Source of the DNA: Hypoxylon rubiginosum
Lineage: Eukaryota > Ascomycota > Sordariomycetes > Xylariales > Hypoxylaceae
Direction: 5' to 3'
DNA: 64,000 bases
Assembly: GCA_902806565.1 (NCBI GenBank)
Contig: CADCXA010000007.1
Location: 372,001-436,000 of the forward strand
The translations under genes were made by a program, and so were the position numbers. How positions within the stretch are numbered: the first letter of the stretch is position 1; every line of letters begins with the position of its first letter. Below, piece by piece: positions 1 to 12,563 of this stretch. Below the pieces are notes generated by a model. That model was not told where the DNA came from and searched no databases. It saw nothing but the letters and a program-made list of their open reading frames with translations.

Positions 1-2354
1 TAAAGTTTGGCATTTCCACGTGCTCAACTTCTCGAATATGCCTCGCAGCAAATCTGAGGGCATACATAATCAGGTTCTGGCTTGGGCCGTAGTCAGAGGG
101 TGTCTGCGTTAGACTTCGGAGACGTAGGAAACAGCTATGAGCCATCTCAAAGCCAGCGTCGTCGTAGGTGAAATAGTACCATGGAGCGAGACCTGTGGTG
201 TCGGTAGTCAAAAATTCGCGGACAGTTATGTGTTCCAGATATATCACACCATCGACCACCTTAACCAAGCCGTCAAGTATGTTACGAAGGGTACGTTCGA
301 AGTTGGGCTGAATAAAATCTTCGACCTTCTCTAGATCTTCGGAGCATTGGTGTGCCGCGCTGTACCAGTTCAGATCCGAAAGTGTAAGCGGGACATATGA
401 AGCGACAATGGCTTGCAAAAGAGATTTTGTCCAGTCACGATGTCTCAGAGGTACTCGTCCGAGCATAGACGAGTATATACCTTGAATGTTGGTAGGTTTG
501 TTCCTGAGCATGTTCCCCATTATACCGCGCGATACTCCGACAGAGTTGTCGAGGTCCCTAAGAAGCGCAGAGGCCCAAAGGAAGCTACCTTGAGAATCGC
601 GCTCAAGTTCTTCTGTCAGCCACATTTTATCTTCATCCGGTATCTTATGGGATTTGTTTAACTTGGAGACTCTATCGTGAATGAATTTGTTGACACCTTC
701 GCTCATCTGCAAGGGGTGTCTGTCCAGCCGAAGAACGAAAGACCAAGCATAAGCGTCCGCATCACGGCGGAGATCCGTCAATATCGTCGAGTTAGGTCTG
801 TTCGTCAGCATGATTCGGATCTTTGACTCGGAATCTTCTGTTTCTCTCAAAGCGGTCCTAAGCCATTGGGTGTGAATCGAGTTTGAGTCGTCTTTGCATT
901 CATTCAGGGCGTCAATGATGATGTACGTGTTGCCAATATATGGATCTTGTAGGCATTTCTCAAGAATACCGACGAGAGTAGGGAGATCTTGCAGCCATAG
1001 ATTACCCTTCATCGATAATGCATGCCTTGTTAGACTAGGAGTCTTGGACATAAGCTGGTAAAGGATTGTGCGGATGACTGCAGTGCTGTGATTCCGATTT
1101 TCAACAGCGGAGTCGCAGAAAAAAGAGCATATGGTAGCGTCGGTCTCGAGTTTTTCGAGATGCGTCTTGAGATATCGAGCCAGAACTGATTTCCCACAGC
1201 CTACTGGCCCCTCAACCCATAAAAGGCCCCGGTCAGGGGAATTTGACATCCAATCCATATAGGCCCTGTCCTTCATGAGCCAGTCGCAGGTGCCCTCGAG
1301 AGGCTCGGAGATATTCTGAACCATGTTTGAGGCGCCAATCAGGTATAGGGAGTTCAGGATCTTCTGCTGGCCTTCCGTCATGGACTCTGGTTCATTCGCA
1401 TGTCAGCTTCATACTCGCCTGATCTGCGTAGTATAAATATACTCTCTCACCTTGTGTGGGTTCTAGCGATACGCTTTGAGATTGGATCACAAGCCGAACG
1501 AGATTAAAAATGGCCCCTTCTACTACACTCTTGCCGCCAGCTTTCATCTTCGAAATTGTGAAGTGATCTTCTTCTAGCGAGATAGGCTCTTCACTTGGAA
1601 GCCCGACGTATGCAGACGCTGCATCAGCAATCTAAAATTCCCATGTAAGCTACTAAGGCGATACAATATGCTGGGAGGAGATACTCACTATGGCTGAAAC
1701 AAGTCCCTTTCGAGTCTTTTGCGCCTCATAGAATGATGTGATGCCCATCTTCTTTGATCGAGGAATGAATGATTCGTTTATTTTCGCAAACTCGGCCGAG
1801 TTCCTTTCCAAGCCAGTCTTTTCTGGCAGGACCGCGGCCAAGTTGTGCAGGAAGTTCCACATAGCATGGTCAGATCCGTGAGGCGCTCCGAGAAATACCG
1901 CATGCTTAGTACTGCGCAGGATATCCCCGTACAGATTGTTCTGTTCATGAGCGAGGACGATACTCTTCTTGAACACGATGCCGCCAAGGTCATGGCAAAT
2001 GAAGATGATGGGTTTGCGCTTATTCTGGGCTGTACGGGCAATCTTGAGCTGTTCGAGAAGGTTTCGAGCGACATCGACGAGGGCATTGTGAGACTCCTTG
2101 AATATGTCGTGTTGGTAGCCATAACTCAATATTTTGACGTTGGGTAGTTTCGAAGGTAGCGTGTCTCTCAACCAAAGTGTTCCATCCTTATGGGTCCATG
2201 TCTCTAACGAATTTCCCACGAGGCCATGGATAGCAATTATATAGGCGTCTGGGTTATCGCCCACAGGCGCCTGCGGTTGTAACCCGTAGACTGCATCTTG
2301 ATCGGCCGGAGACCTGTTTACGAGCCTGGAGAGTCCGTGCCTAACGCGACGCAT
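1..2354 (-). CDS. NACHT NLR-like protein with N-terminal esterase-like domain (5' part, runs off window)
   Basis: Likely cytoplasmic STAND/NLR-type signalling protein used in fungal non-self recognition. Three exons are visible: 2354-1689, 1631-1451 and 1386 leftward off the window (introns 1632-1688 and 1387-1450, GTGAGT/GTGAGA donors). Residues about 35-210 form an alpha/beta-hydrolase, DUF676/PGAP1-like domain with the HGLVGNSLETW oxyanion strand. The nucleophile elbow reads CHDLGGIVF, with Asp122 where an active esterase has Ser. About residue 340 comes the NACHT Walker A (GPVGCGKSVLA), later a Walker B-like YIIIDALNEC and a helical region. The C-terminus, usually ankyrin, WD40 or TPR repeats in this class, lies outside, so its type is unknown. 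The start is the first ATG of the open frame. Fold class is confident; ligand and partner are unknown. Confidence 0.85.
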
Positions 2355-5300
2355 ATTGGAAGACGGTCGGGGACTTTCAGATTAAGACAAAGATTATCCA
2401 ACAAAGTTCGTCGTACGGATGATTATGGGTTCCGGAGTAGTAGGCGTGCTTGCCATTCCATATCACAGGACCTAAGATGGGCAGATGCTGTCAGGGTATT
2501 TATATCCGACTCAAATTTGAGCTAGGTGCCTAGTGGTTCTCTCATTCCTCGTATCTCGTCTTTCATCTTCTCAACTACCGAATTGTTGATCAGCGTCGGT
2601 TATCGCGTTACTAGGGGATAGGATGTTCTCCAGCTACAAAAATAATCGTCCACTCACTCATTGCCCATCCATATGACTATTCATTTCCATCTAGCCACTT
2701 GGACCACCCAGGAAAAGGTGCTCCCTCATTTAGTAGAGCTCATGCTGTTCTATTAGTCGTGAGCTTAGTCGCCAAAACTTGGTGTGCGAGTAAGTCAGGA
2801 AGACGTGGAACAAATCTAACCGAACAGATACCTAACATGAAAGTCAAATATCCCAGATATCCAATACATACCTAGGTACCTAGGTAGGTAGGTAGCTAGA
2901 AGAGTAGTGCCCAACCCCAGAATTCGCCTAGGCACACCTGATCTTCCATGGCGCTATTATCGGGCGAAACGCGATGTTATCGCATGAGGCTGAGGTTTGC
3001 GAGGAGTTCGGCACGTTAAGTCATTGCAATATAGGAACAATATAAAAACAGAGGACTATAATAGGATGGACCAAAGTTTCAGCGCGGCATTATCTGTCTA
3101 TGGATGCCACTTGGCTGGCAGTTGCTGATTTGTGCGAGCGCTCACACGAGAAGACTACGAATTAGAAGGACGCGCAAAATGTGTCAGGTGGGTTTATGTT
3201 AACCGAGGGTAGTATTGGAAGCTACGGTTGCTATCTGCAGAGCCGCATAGAGTAGTAGTAACGATCTTTCTACCCATTCATTAAATTTACCTACCTACCT
3301 ATCTGGGATTATACGATTTACCGTCCCGAAACCAGGTGGACAAGGCTGTAACGGCAAGCCGAACTCGGTAGTTCAGCTGGAGATCGTCGGTCATACAATG
3401 AACTGAAATATTCTAACTTTGCTAGCTATTGGATGTCTTGATAAAAATGCACATACTGACAGCTCATACCCACGGCCGACCATGTTTGGTAGATATTTGG
3501 AGTGCAGATGATCAAGCCCAATACCACATACCATGATAAGCGCCATCACTTTGGTGTACACTTGAGTGGATGTTAAGATCACCCCGCGTGTAGGCGTTGC
3601 TTCTTGCTCGAGGCCCCCTTTACTTACCCCTTTTCACGATGGAGTCTTGCCACGGCTCTCCGCTCCTCAACCCCTCCACGCCCGCTCTTCAGGGTACAAC
3701 GTCATCATTTTCTGCCTCATTGGCTGCTTCATTTGCGGCAGAACTCGTGTTTCAATCTGAATTGGTTACCTATATAAGGTAAGCAGGCCAAACTTCGTGC
3801 AACAGACATGCCGATAACCGCTCCAGCTCTCCCTGAGCGTCCAATGGGCACTCCAGCGTAGAACAACAAGAGAGCATAGATGCCATATCTTCCAATACAT
3901 CGCAGCCAACATTCTCAGGACTAAGAAAGTTCCACGTGAACAGCTCCGAGGGAATGCCAGCCCCGTATCTGGTTTGTCGAAGGACAAGATGTCCACATCA
4001 CGCCGTTTGAGAGGGGAAAACGGCCAGTGATCTACTAACCACTCCAAGCAGTTCAGGATACACAACTCCAGTTATCGACAGGAAACCAGGCTTCGACAGC
4101 AGCGTTGTAATTCTCCATCTGGTGACTATGATAACCATGATATTGCAGACGTGGCATCACGTAGCTCTACATCTGCTTAAGTTAGGCACCTACCTAGGTA
4201 TAATGATATGCGGTTAGCACGGATTTGCTAGGTAAAGTCTATCACCAAAACATCGTTAAGGGAGATGATGTCGGCTCTAACAATGTCAGTGATGCCCAAA
4301 CTTGTGGTAATACTCCTCGATAACGGGCGGATACTTTTGGAGGTGTGTTCAAGGATGATTTGAGGAACGAGATTTCATTGTGTAAAGACTTAGCTTGTAG
4401 GCAGTATTATATAAAATCTATGTGATATTCACAGGTATGAAGATGATATCGGGGCAGCTACTCACAACGAACCAAAAGGGTTATGCTATCATCAACATGG
4501 TTGGCGGGTCAAACCCCTGAACGGCTTCAAATGAATCTGGCACTGAATAAATGCAATTGGCCAACGCTGGCATATCCGTACGTAGGGGCTGTTCATTGGT
4601 TCTATATGGAAAATCAGCCTAACGAAGGGGGATTTGGCGGAATGCTAATGTTAGCCTTAGATATATTAAATACGTAGCAGCTGAGGGTAAGGTAGGGCAA
4701 GGTAGGGCAAGGGAACAGCAAGAGGCTAAGCCTGTCAAAGGCAGCCATGGGTCCCACCCCTATTATCAGTTAGGTTACTTTAAGTGCATGTGAGGAAACT
4801 GAGTATGAGGTGAACACTATTTCGCCTTTCTATCAGTCATACGTATAATCTAAGAGGATTTTAACTAGTTTTACTGAGCTACTACATACCATCACTCTCC
4901 GTCCTACCTCTTCATGGACAACTATAGTCAACTTGAGCTAGCTCCTACCATATAAGATAGTTCCTATGTTAGGTGGTACCTATGTAGGTTTAGGGCTACG
5001 TGCCCCAGCCGCAGTTAGAGTCGCAGTCTCGGATCTAACTGATAAACTGTAGAGGCTCGTGATTCGAGGCGGCAATGGTACCATTATGAGATAACGTATC
5101 ATCCAGGCTGTCAAGCTCGTAATGCTACAGCTGTCATATTCTATGAGCAGGTATGTTAGAGTTGCTAGACCGTAGCTTGAACTCGGGGTTAGGTGCGCAT
5201 GTACTAGTACTAGAATCATTGTATCGATCATGATCCGTTCTGTGTTCCAATTCGACTAGGAGTTCATAATTACCACCACGCTCGGTTTTCCTAGGAAAGT

Positions 5301-6100
5301 AATGCGCAATGGATGATTTACATACCTAGGTATTCTCGAGTCTCTGGACTAATAAGGACCGAGCTCCGGGTGGCTACATGAGAGTGTAATTGTAAATGCA
5401 TGTCTCATGTCTCACAAAGAAACTCAACCCAACCCAACTCACAGGTGGCGGCTTTGAAGAAATATGAACCAGTCTCGTTTCCATTAAGTACCTACCGACA
5501 TCCTAGCTTAACCCTTTCCATATTGACACTCTCCCTTGATGCTGTTAGTAGATTAGATAAATATATGTACCTATATATGTACCTACTAGGTACCTAATGA
5601 TGCGTCACAAGTTACAACTCATGGCAATCTTTAGCGAAATCTCGAAATTGCGCTGCTGCCTCAGTTTTGTGCTCCTTTCTATATTCAATTGAATTGTGGT
5701 TTCAACAGCTCGTTGCTTTAGTCGGCTGTTATTAGTCACGGAGCATCTTGAGTGAAACAATTGATAGTTCGAGAAGGATGAAAGGTAATAAGAATACCTT
5801 AAGAAAAGATGTTGAAAAATGACTTAGCTTCTTATTGTTTACCTGAAGCTTTGGCCCGAGCTTTGGGAGAGGAGAGAGACATTGTGGGGAACTGGGGAGA
5901 AAAACAAAAGACCGATTAATGTCCGGGTGGAAATAACCCCTGTAATCCCAGCTCCCATTGTGGTACAGAGGTCTTAGGTACCTAGCCAGCTAGCTCCTAA
6001 CTATTAGCTCCTAACTGTTTAGCACCACTGTTAGCACCACGATTTTTCGCGTATGGAGCTGAATGAAATTTCTAGCCAACCTTCTTCTCGCGACTCATTA
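2355..6100. other. gene-poor intergenic stretch
   Basis: About 3.7 kb without a supportable gene. Reading frames here are short, lack splice-linked continuations and show no family motif. The stretch contains several copies of an ACCTAGGTA-type palindrome (near 2870-2895, 4190, 5320, 5570-5595 and 5975) and a short GGTAGGGCAA tandem near 4690. A minus-strand frame at 3766-4065 is Trp-rich and could be decayed coding sequence, but nothing identifies it. Confidence 0.6.
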
Positions 6101-7054
6101 GAGAAGAAAAAAAAGTGCCCACGGCAAAATTAATTTGTCATTCTGTCATTCCAGTGCAGTCCAGCCCAGTCTATCGACCGTGATCGTACCCTACTTGATC
6201 TACTTTATTCCGTACTCGAACAACGCTTTTGTTTCGTTCGCCACCTTACTATAACAAAGTACACCATCATCGGACATAGTCACTGTTGTCGCATCTTTTG
6301 TTCTCTATTCATCTTTCAATCTCCAAACACGGACTTCCCAACCTGAACAGTCTAGACTGTTGACTTTTATCTCGGACAGTACAAGTACATCCATCCCTGC
6401 CCAGGTGCTTACACTTACGTTAGCACGCGCCGCGTTTAAACGTACAAGTACCACTTGGCTGTGCTTCCGTAATAATCCATCCTCATTTTCTGCCTTCTGC
6501 CCTCCGCCTTCTACCCGCTGTCCAACTGCCCGCTGCCCGCACCCATCGCCTGCAACCTTGAACCTGCACCTACTCCGAACCCGTCTAAACAAATCTCCAA
6601 ATCAAATTCCCATCAAAAATCGTTTTCTCCACTACACGTCTAACAAACCTTCCTCGGTTTTTATTCATCCGCACAATTCTCATTCTCATCGACGAACCTC
6701 CTCTCGTCTTCGCCACGAAGAATTAAAAAAATTCCTCTGTCCTTCTCTCTTCTGCATTTGCATTTCCTCTCCGACATCACCGGCTCGATTTAGTTCTCTG
6801 TCCGGTCCGCCGAGTTTTCTGTATTAATTCGTAACATCCGACGCACTTCGTCCTTTCTTTCGCGCCACTGGACTCGGTACACCTCTACTGCTTTCGAGCT
6901 CTACTATACTGCATCAGTCGTTTGTGGAATCTACTGCATTCTTATTGAGGCAGCTTGCACTCGCAGGGCTTATCATCGAGCTATTCCTGTCGAACTAATC
7001 GACAAGATCAAACCCGTCCGATCACGCGCGCAAATTTCTTCTCTCTAGACAACC
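6100..7054 (+). promoter_or_regulatory. pyrimidine-rich promoter/5' leader of the NTF2-RRM gene
   Basis: The plus strand is strongly C+T rich from about 6160 to the ATG at 7055. Fungal housekeeping promoters and leaders often look like this. No clear TATA box was found. Short upstream reading frames occur (for example from 6360) but have no protein-like features. The transcription start cannot be placed from sequence alone. Confidence 0.45.
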
Positions 7055-8856
7055 ATGGCGACAAACGGTAGCATTAGTCGGGACACTGGTCGGGAGGACC
7101 AATTTATCCCGTCATCAGCCACCTCTGCCACACACTCCGTCAGTGCCATCCAACCCGCCGAGCAAAGCAGCAGCACCTCGCCCAACAGCAACCTCGGAAA
7201 GGATGAAGTCGCCTGGTTCTTCGTCGAGCAGTACTACACTACCCTGAGCAAGAACCCCGAGAAACTTCACGTAAGTCCCTGTCGCATCTACCATAGCTGA
7301 TCCCGCTAACTGTTTATCTAGCTATTCTACAGCAAGCGCTCCCAATTCGTCTATGGCTTAGAAGCCGAGATTGCCAACGTTTCTGTTGGCAGAGGGGTAT
7401 GTTTCCCGTATCGCCGCCTCTCGTATTTAGAGCCGTACTAACACGTCCATTTTAGAACATCCAGGAGCGTATCAAGCAGCTAGACTTCCAGGACTGCAAG
7501 GTCCGCGTTTCCAACGTCGACTCCCAAGCTTCCTTTGACAACATTGTCATCCAAGTAATCGGCGAGACTTCCAACAAAGCTGGTGACCCCAAGAAATTTG
7601 TCCAGACTTTTGTTCTCGCCCAACAGCCGTCGGGATACTTCGTGTTGAACGACATTCTTCGATATATAGATGAAGAGGATGAGGAGCCCGCGGAGGCTGC
7701 CCAGGAGGAGCAAGCAGAGCCCGAGGCTCAGCCTGTACCAGAGACGAAGGAGGAGCCCGAGGCACAGCCCACTGAGCCTGCTGAGAAACCTACCGCATTC
7801 GATGCTGATATTATCGATGAGAAGTTGGAGGAAGCCAGCGTAGCTACCAAGGACGTGGCTCCAACTAACGGTGACGTACCAGTCGAGACGGCAGCTAGTG
7901 AAACCGCAGCTGCTCCAGAACCTGCCAAGCCAGAGCCTGAAGCGGTCCCTGTCTCTGACCCCGAAGTCGCCGCCCAAGAAGTGGCCGAGGAAGAGTCTAA
8001 GGAGCCCGAGAAGCCTGCCGATCCAAGCCCAACTCCCGTACAGGCGCGTCAGCCGCCCCCTGCTGCTGCGGCTGCACCTGCACCTGCAGCTCCGACTCCG
8101 TCGCAACCCCCGAAGCCTATGACTTGGGCGAGTCGCGCTGCCGCCGCTGCAGGCCCTCGACCTGTAGTACCGCTCTCACCGAGGGTGGTAACCCCCGTAG
8201 CTGGACAACTACCGCGCCCCGGGGCCGCTACTCAACCAGCAGCAGCGCCTCAAGCATCTGCTCCAGCCCCGAGTTCCGAGACTGCAGCTCCTGCCGCGCC
8301 CGCTAAAGAGACAGCTACGGAGTGGCAAACTGCCGGCGGCGACTCAAAGCGACAGAACCGACCTCAGTCGATTTCTGGACCCCAGGGCGAGAAGGATGGT
8401 ACTATGGGATATGTCAAATACGTAACGGAGAAGGTAAAGAACGATGATTTGAGGGCCGCCTTGGCACAGCATGGCGAGTTGGTCTACTTTGATATCAACC
8501 GCCAGAAGGTATGTTATCTACATCATAATCAATAGCGACCCAACTAACATGTTTAATAGAACTGCGCGTTTGTCGAGTTTTCCACGGCCGCTGGTTATCA
8601 GGCTGCTGTAGCCGCAAACCCGCACGTGGTCAACGGAGAAAACATCATGGTCGAGCCCCGTCGCCCTAAAGCAGGGGCCTATGGTGGCAGCAACTACACC
8701 GCCGGACGAGGAAACATGCAGAGCCGCCCAGGACGCGGGGGCTTCGATGGCCGTGCGGGAAGCCAAGGTGGACGAGGGAACTTTGGAGGCCAGGGTCGCG
8801 GTAGAGGCGGCGGCGCCCCCCGGGGTAGGAGCACTACCCAGGCAGCCAACGCATGA
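7055..8856 (+). CDS. G3BP/Nxt3-type NTF2 and RRM domain RNA-binding protein
   Basis: Predicted cytoplasmic RNA-binding scaffold of the G3BP family (S. pombe Nxt3, S. cerevisiae Bre5), which joins the Ubp3-type deubiquitinase and stress granules. Exons 7055-7270, 7322-7396, 7456-8508, 8560-8856 give 546 aa. An NTF2-like fold occupies about residues 47-190 (VAWFFVEQYY, LFYSKRSQFVYG, FVQTFVLAQQPSGYFVLND). A long Pro/Ala/Glu-rich disordered linker follows. A C-terminal RRM comes next, with its RNP1-like NCAFVEFSTA just after the last intron, then an RGG-type tail rich in GRGG. Domain order matches the family exactly. The ATG opens the NTF2 frame after a CT-rich leader. The Pro/Ala linker makes long antisense frames that are shadows. 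Confidence 0.93.
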
Positions 8857-10738
8857 ATGCATTCGTAGGAGCACCGAATGTTATATGGTCGAAAGAAAGG
8901 GTGCAGGGTGCCTGAACTGGGAGTTCCATTAGGACCGAAAAGTTCTAACCATAATGCCCCAAGAGATTTTAGAGATGGGGTGTTGGAGTTTAGACGCGGA
9001 TGGTTTATGGCTTGAGCTCGACTCTCCGCGGATACCCTCCGAGGTACCTTGGAGCGGAGCTTGATCGGATCAAGCGTACATGACGCGATCATCATTAGCT
9101 ACCTAATATTACTTTACGCAAAGGAGGGGGGTTTGTACATTGATGGATGGCAGGAAAAAAAAGTTATTGCGCTCATCTGCATGGAGGAGTGAAACGGGTG
9201 GATATGGGCATTCAGGGACCAGACTTTTACGATTGTACAATACGGCAAAGAGTCAAAATATCTTTACCTCTGTACTAGTGTAATGTTATTCGCTGAATCT
9301 GTATTTTTGTTATCGGCGTATGTCGATGCCCTGACTATCTTGGGCTATTATGTGGGTGTTCGTACTAAGCAAGACTCTTGCTTGTAGGTCAGCTCATTAT
9401 TAGTTAGCACAAGCACTTCCCCTGTTTTGTTACTAGTTACATTTCGCGGATAGGTTTGTTTTGCAGACTAGATCTGATATAATAGACGTCGTTTTGTTTT
9501 ACTCTCCCTTTCCTCGACTTCCTCGAGTGACATGTGTAGATTTTGAAGACTCTAGCTCTAGATTGTCCAGGACACCTGCAAAGTACTGAGGTGCTTAACA
9601 ATGGAGACTGAAACTATTTTCTTCCTCTTGATCCCCTTGGTGGGCGTGGGCGCGGTGATTTTAGGTAGACTTCGCCTGCCTATCGCTTGTACCGCCAGCG
9701 GCGGCGATTCAGGAACTTGGTTGGTTATGAGTTGGAAATTTTCAGGCTTAGCGGACTCTGCACGAAGAAGGAAAAATACCTAGAGAACTAACATGGGAAG
9801 TAGCTAAAACCGCCGCACAGCTTTCTATGAGGTCATTTGGGGCTTATGCGCGAGATCGCATGCCAGTACCACCATTGCGCGGGCCGCGGGCGCCTGCCTG
9901 GGCCGGGACCTGGCGATGGAGTAGATTGCGCGCTGGACTTTTCGAGTCCGCCGGGCTCCGGCCCGACCCGACCCGACCCGAAACCCAAGGCCCCTTTCAC
10001 GGATCTTGACGTTGTCTGCGGTGACATCATCTTCCAGGAACTGGCGCTGGAGACGAAGCCGCGGGGTGGTATGATGATGACTGTTAAAGAGAGAATTCTA
10101 TACTAGATAATGGGAAGCCTAAGAGCTAGATTAGGAGCACCTGAGCATGTATTAAAGGAATAGAATATACGGTAATGCAAGTTACCAGATACATAGCCAT
10201 TTAGACACCTTGGTAATGATCTCGACATGTCATCAGATGCGATGTTCATTTAGCTGAGAGGATACGTGTGTTATTAAATGTGAACAACTCACAGTAGCCC
10301 CTAAGAGACCACATCTAAATACCTTCGACCGACCCCCCTTAGTCAGATAGCCAAAATGTGAACAGGCCTATAAATCTGCGGTAAAGCCCGCGTAGCGACC
10401 GTAAGAATGAGAGGGTATCATCCATTCCCGCCAAAGCCCAACCGTAGTAAACTCCAAAATAGAAGGATAGCGAGTGAATTTCGGCTTCCAAGAAATGCGA
10501 GCGACTACACCTAAAACGCCTTGTTTACTTGAACTCCCAAATATCACCCGATATGCAATTCCCTCTTCTATAAGCCTCCAATGACACGAGGAAGGGGTAT
10601 CAATGATTGTAGAGAATGAAACCGATTAATGGAAAAGGAAAAAAAGAAAAAGAAAAAAGAGTAGAGGCCAAAACAAAGAGTTGGGATCGGATCCCTTTCT
10701 CCATCAGACCTGTGCCTCACGTTACCTCCTAGCACCCT
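8857..10738. other. intergenic: 3' region of NTF2-RRM gene and gene-free DNA
   Basis: The first few hundred bases after the stop at 8856 are probably 3' UTR. Around 9880-9990 there is a GC-rich island ending in a short CCCGA tandem repeat, which creates overlapping false reading frames. Between 10100 and 10700 nothing gene-like is seen; a purine-rich run lies at about 10625-10660, just past the 3' end of the minus-strand gene that follows. Confidence 0.55.
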
Positions 10739-12563
10739 CTATACTTGTTCGGCTGGGCGCACGGGCACGAGTCCCGTAAAGCTATCTTTGTCATCGTCGT
10801 CGTCGTGCCTGACAGACGCGCCAAAGGTCACACCCGCATTGCTCTCGGTACTAGCGACCGGAGGCGGGACGGTAACGCCACCCGGGCCCCCAAGCTCCCA
10901 GCTGCCGACGCGCTCGTGCCGAGCACCGTTCTTGGCGACCGACACGTCGCGGTCCGGCTCCATTTTCTCGGCGCCCTTGAACCCGCCCAAGCTGCTGTGG
11001 CGCCTGGCAGCAGCCTCCGCAGGGCCCTTGCGCCGGATCCGGATCCCGCCGAAGACGAAGGCCGTTATACCGGCGAGACCGATAACCCCGAGGGTAATGA
11101 TAGCGCCGATAACACCAGCGACTGCCGGGGACAGGGATACGTCGCTATTCGTATCGTCGCTGCCGCTCGGAGTGCCGGATGAGGTTCCCGAACTGTGGCT
11201 CAGCGCGCTGCAGAAGAGCGTGACGGAGGAGCACATATCGCACCACACCGATACTTCGCGGATGGAAAACTTGTCCATCTCGTCGACGAAGTCGGACCAG
11301 CGCATCCGCGTCTCCGAGTTGCCGCGACCGAAGAGGGGATACTCCGTCATCGGCGCGCCCGAGCCCGTGCCGTTGCGGAACAAGAAGCGCACCCAGAGGT
11401 CGTTCTGCCGGGGGAAGGACGAGTCGTCGCCGTTGGTGCTGAACAGCTCGAACACCATGGCCGACCCTGGCTGCGGGATCGTCTGGAAGAGATCGGACGA
11501 CTCGGTGTTGGCGAGGTCGGAGAGGGCGAAGAAGGCGAGGAACGGTTCGAAGGAGCCGAACAGCAGCGTCATCTTGTCTTCGGTGCCGGCCGACGAGATA
11601 TGCGACGAGAGCTGCGCGACGACCTTCGCGGCGAGCATGCGACCCGAGATGGCGCGGATCATGTCGCCCTCCTGCACGCCAGACGCCGATAGATTGCCGT
11701 TCAGGTCGAACTGCTGGATGTTGGCCCAGGTACGGAGAGTGAGTAGTCTTGCCGCGCCGAGCGCATCGTGCACAGACTCGTCGTGGTCGTACGCATACTG
11801 CGCGTAGTCGTACAATTCGTAGGCGTAGTCAAAGTTCAGCATCGAGTTCGGAAGCGTGTTCGGGAATACCTCCTGCCACGTCGTCTCGTAAAAGTCGAGC
11901 GTCAAATTGTGTAGTTCCTGCGCGATCTCGCTGTTTCTGAAATCGATACCCGACGTCCCATACTCGGTACACAATGCATGGCCCTCGAGCCTAACTCGAT
12001 TTTATTAGCACATCGCCGAGGATCATTAAGACATGAGAGACTTGCCAGACGGATTCGGGGTCCGTGGAAGATATAGTCTGGATGTTAGGATACTGGTAAC
12101 CACCGAGCGGGTAGTTAATCGAAGAACCATTGGCTAACGTGGACGCATTCGTGCCACCATTGTTGTAGGCGAACGTGTTAGTGACAGGCGGATAGAGACC
12201 TTGCAAGAAAGCCAGAGCGCCTCCAACTACATAGCTATCCGTGGTGCTTAAGACAGAAACCTGGCTGCTATCAAGAGCCTGCTGCTCGATCCCCGCAATG
12301 GGCGAGTTCGTTGTTATAGAGTTGTCCTCGTCGGATAGATTGGAATTCGACAAGTAACGAGCTCTAAAGAGTGACCCTTGAGAGTAGAGCTGCTGCGCGC
12401 CTAAAGGAGTCAGGCTGGGCTGAATGACACCGCCTTCGGGTGTCCGCTCGCCATACAAGACGTATGAAAACGAAGACCACACAGTTTCGTTGACAGACTG
12501 AGCTAGGGCCACACTCGCGAGGGAGAGGGTAGCAGCTAATGTCTTTACCGAAGTTGAAGCCAT
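10739..12563 (-). CDS. histidine-acid-phosphatase-fold membrane protein lacking catalytic residues
   Basis: Secreted/cell-surface protein of the histidine phosphatase superfamily (clade 2, acid phosphatase/phytase-like). Exons 12563-12046 and 11990-10739 give 589 aa. The join uses a GC-AG intron (11991-12045, donor GCAAGT, acceptor TTAG), the only join that keeps frame. A signal peptide covers residues 1-22. A transmembrane segment (AGVIGAIITLGVIGLAGITAF) sits about 120 residues before the end, followed by a basic stop-transfer and an Asp-rich cytoplasmic tail. The motif that should read RHGxRxP is LYGERTP (residues 36-42), so the phosphate-accepting His is Tyr. At the expected C-terminal HD motif the sequence reads FGSFEPF. 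By family knowledge it should not be an active phosphatase. Several NxS/T sites suggest glycosylation. Confidence 0.82.

Noticed and set aside
9827..10106. GC-island frames on both strands
   Set aside because: Pro/Gly/Arg-rich sequence from the CCCGA repeat and GC island, with no supporting signals.
10745..11807. Long plus-strand frames (up to 339 codons) opposite the phosphatase-like gene
   Set aside because: They are antisense shadows of a GC-rich coding exon; the minus strand gives a coherent signal-peptide/TM protein.
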